From: Occallatibacter sp.
GTDB lineage: Bacteria; Acidobacteriota; Terriglobia; Terriglobales; Acidobacteriaceae
NCBI GenBank assembly: GCA_017883405.1
Contig: JADGNO010000244.1
Span: forward strand, 1 to 62,779
Length of the DNA stretch: 62,779 nucleotides
Direction: 5' to 3'
The notes below the pieces were generated by a model. That model searched no databases. It had not been told where the DNA came from and was given only the letters and a program-made list of their open reading frames with translations. Positions 62,457 to 62,779 of the stretch are shown piece after piece (within the stretch, counting starts at the first letter, position 1; each line of letters starts with the position of its first letter). Made by a program: the position numbers and the translations under genes.

Positions 62457-62779
62457 TTATTGAGCCGAAGCAGTTAACTTTCGTTGCGCGCCGAGCCGTG
62501 CGGCAAGCCGGACCAATTCTTCGTCGAAGCCTCGCTGAGCGGCAATCTGCATGCCGCCAGGCGCGCAGGGAACGGCGACGACGGGTACACCGGCGAGACT
62601 GAACGGCGTGGTGTAACGGAGCAGATGAGCGCGGGTCTGCGAGTGGTCTGCGCCGGCCGCGAGCCTGGCCACAGGGGCGCATGGAAACATGATCAACTGA
62701 TGCGCTGCGAACAGATCGTCCATGCGGGCGTTGAAATCGGCGTGACGCTGGCGTAGCGCGGCAATCTCTGAAGGCGCAA
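62457..62779 (-). CDS. Amidase (amidase-signature family), C-terminal fragment cut by the window edge
   Basis: Only the last 107 residues are inside the window; the frame remains open to the right edge, so the gene continues beyond 62779. The visible piece is the end of an amidase-signature enzyme: RHADFNARMDDLFAAHQLIMFPCAP, then LRYTTPFSLAGVPVVAVPCAPGGMQIAAQRGFDEELVRLAARLG. These are the hallmarks of the last third of GatA-like or aliphatic/aryl amidases. The catalytic Ser-cisSer-Lys is not in view. The protein's substrate cannot be stated. The 280-nt region between its stop and tonB shows no gene. Confidence 0.8.
   Translation of the reverse strand, partial: APSEIAALRQRHADFNARMDDLFAAHQLIMFPCAPVARLAAGADHSQTRAHLLRYTTPFSLAGVPVVAVPCAPGGMQIAAQRGFDEELVRLAARLGAQRKLTASAQ

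Noticed and set aside
1..62779. CRISPR arrays, tRNA or rRNA genes, insertion sequences, prophage or attachment sites
   Set aside because: No spaced direct-repeat array, no tRNA cloverleaf with the conserved TTCRA arm, no rRNA stretches, and no transposase or integrase motif were noticed in reading either strand.

Overview
The window looks like a chromosomal segment of an acidobacterium (class Terriglobia/Acidobacteriaceae-like). The main reasons are three copies of the soil-acidobacterial TIGR03435 domain, a TIGR03436-type VWFA-related secreted protein, two very large Oar-like TonB-dependent receptors with an N-terminal carboxypeptidase-regulatory domain, and a complex I operon without NuoEFG but with two NuoM genes. 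Coding density is high, genes run in tight operons with ATGA/TGATG overlaps, and I see no rRNA, tRNA, insertion sequence, prophage or CRISPR.

Layout. (1) 75-1560, plus strand: an unrecognised acidic protein and triosephosphate isomerase. A strong bidirectional terminator at 1606-1635 separates them from the next block. (2) 1726-13953, minus strand: a 12-gene nuoABCDIHJKLMMN operon with two NuoM genes and no NADH-input module. (3) 14181-17324, minus: a small Zn-ribbon-like protein and a large secreted YncE-propeller/phosphoesterase. (4) 17543-24051, minus: a CoA-transferase, a three-gene 2-oxoacid:ferredoxin oxidoreductase (ferredoxin, alpha, fused beta-gamma), a branched-chain aminotransferase and glutamate dehydrogenase. 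Together these form a route from branched-chain amino acids to acyl-CoA and reduced ferredoxin. (5) 24332-30909, plus: glycolate oxidase glcDEF, an FAH-superfamily hydratase and malate synthase, that is, glycolate/glyoxylate use. (6) 30973-34005, minus: a divergent citramalate/isopropylmalate-synthase-like protein and a Tat-exported amidohydrolase. (7) 34348-44342, plus: BlaI, a BlaR1-like membrane protease whose sensor is a TIGR03435 domain, two secreted TIGR03435 proteins, an Oar-like receptor and a VWFA protein. (8) 44386-50381: a FadR-type regulator divergent from an MFS transporter, a one-Cys Asp/Glu-racemase-like protein, a LarA-type nickel hydroxyacid racemase, hydroxypyruvate isomerase and tartronate semialdehyde reductase, which is a hydroxy-acid/sugar-acid catabolic operon. 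(9) 50678-60971: an Oar-like receptor followed by GH3, GH39 and GH43 enzymes, with a convergent GH32. This is a secreted plant-polysaccharide (arabinoxylan/arabinan plus fructan) locus. (10) 61136-62779, minus: a TonB protein and the 3' end of an amidase gene.

How the parts may work together. The ferredoxin reduced by block 4 could be re-oxidised by the NuoEFG-less complex I of block 2; this is inference. Blocks 5 and 8 both deal with C2/C3 hydroxy- and oxo-acids (glycolate, glyoxylate, hydroxypyruvate, tartronate semialdehyde). Block 9 supplies sugars. The least understood and most interesting system is block 7, where a beta-lactam-type BlaI/BlaR1 signalling pair has its sensor replaced by a domain that is also encoded twice more, as exported proteins, immediately downstream.
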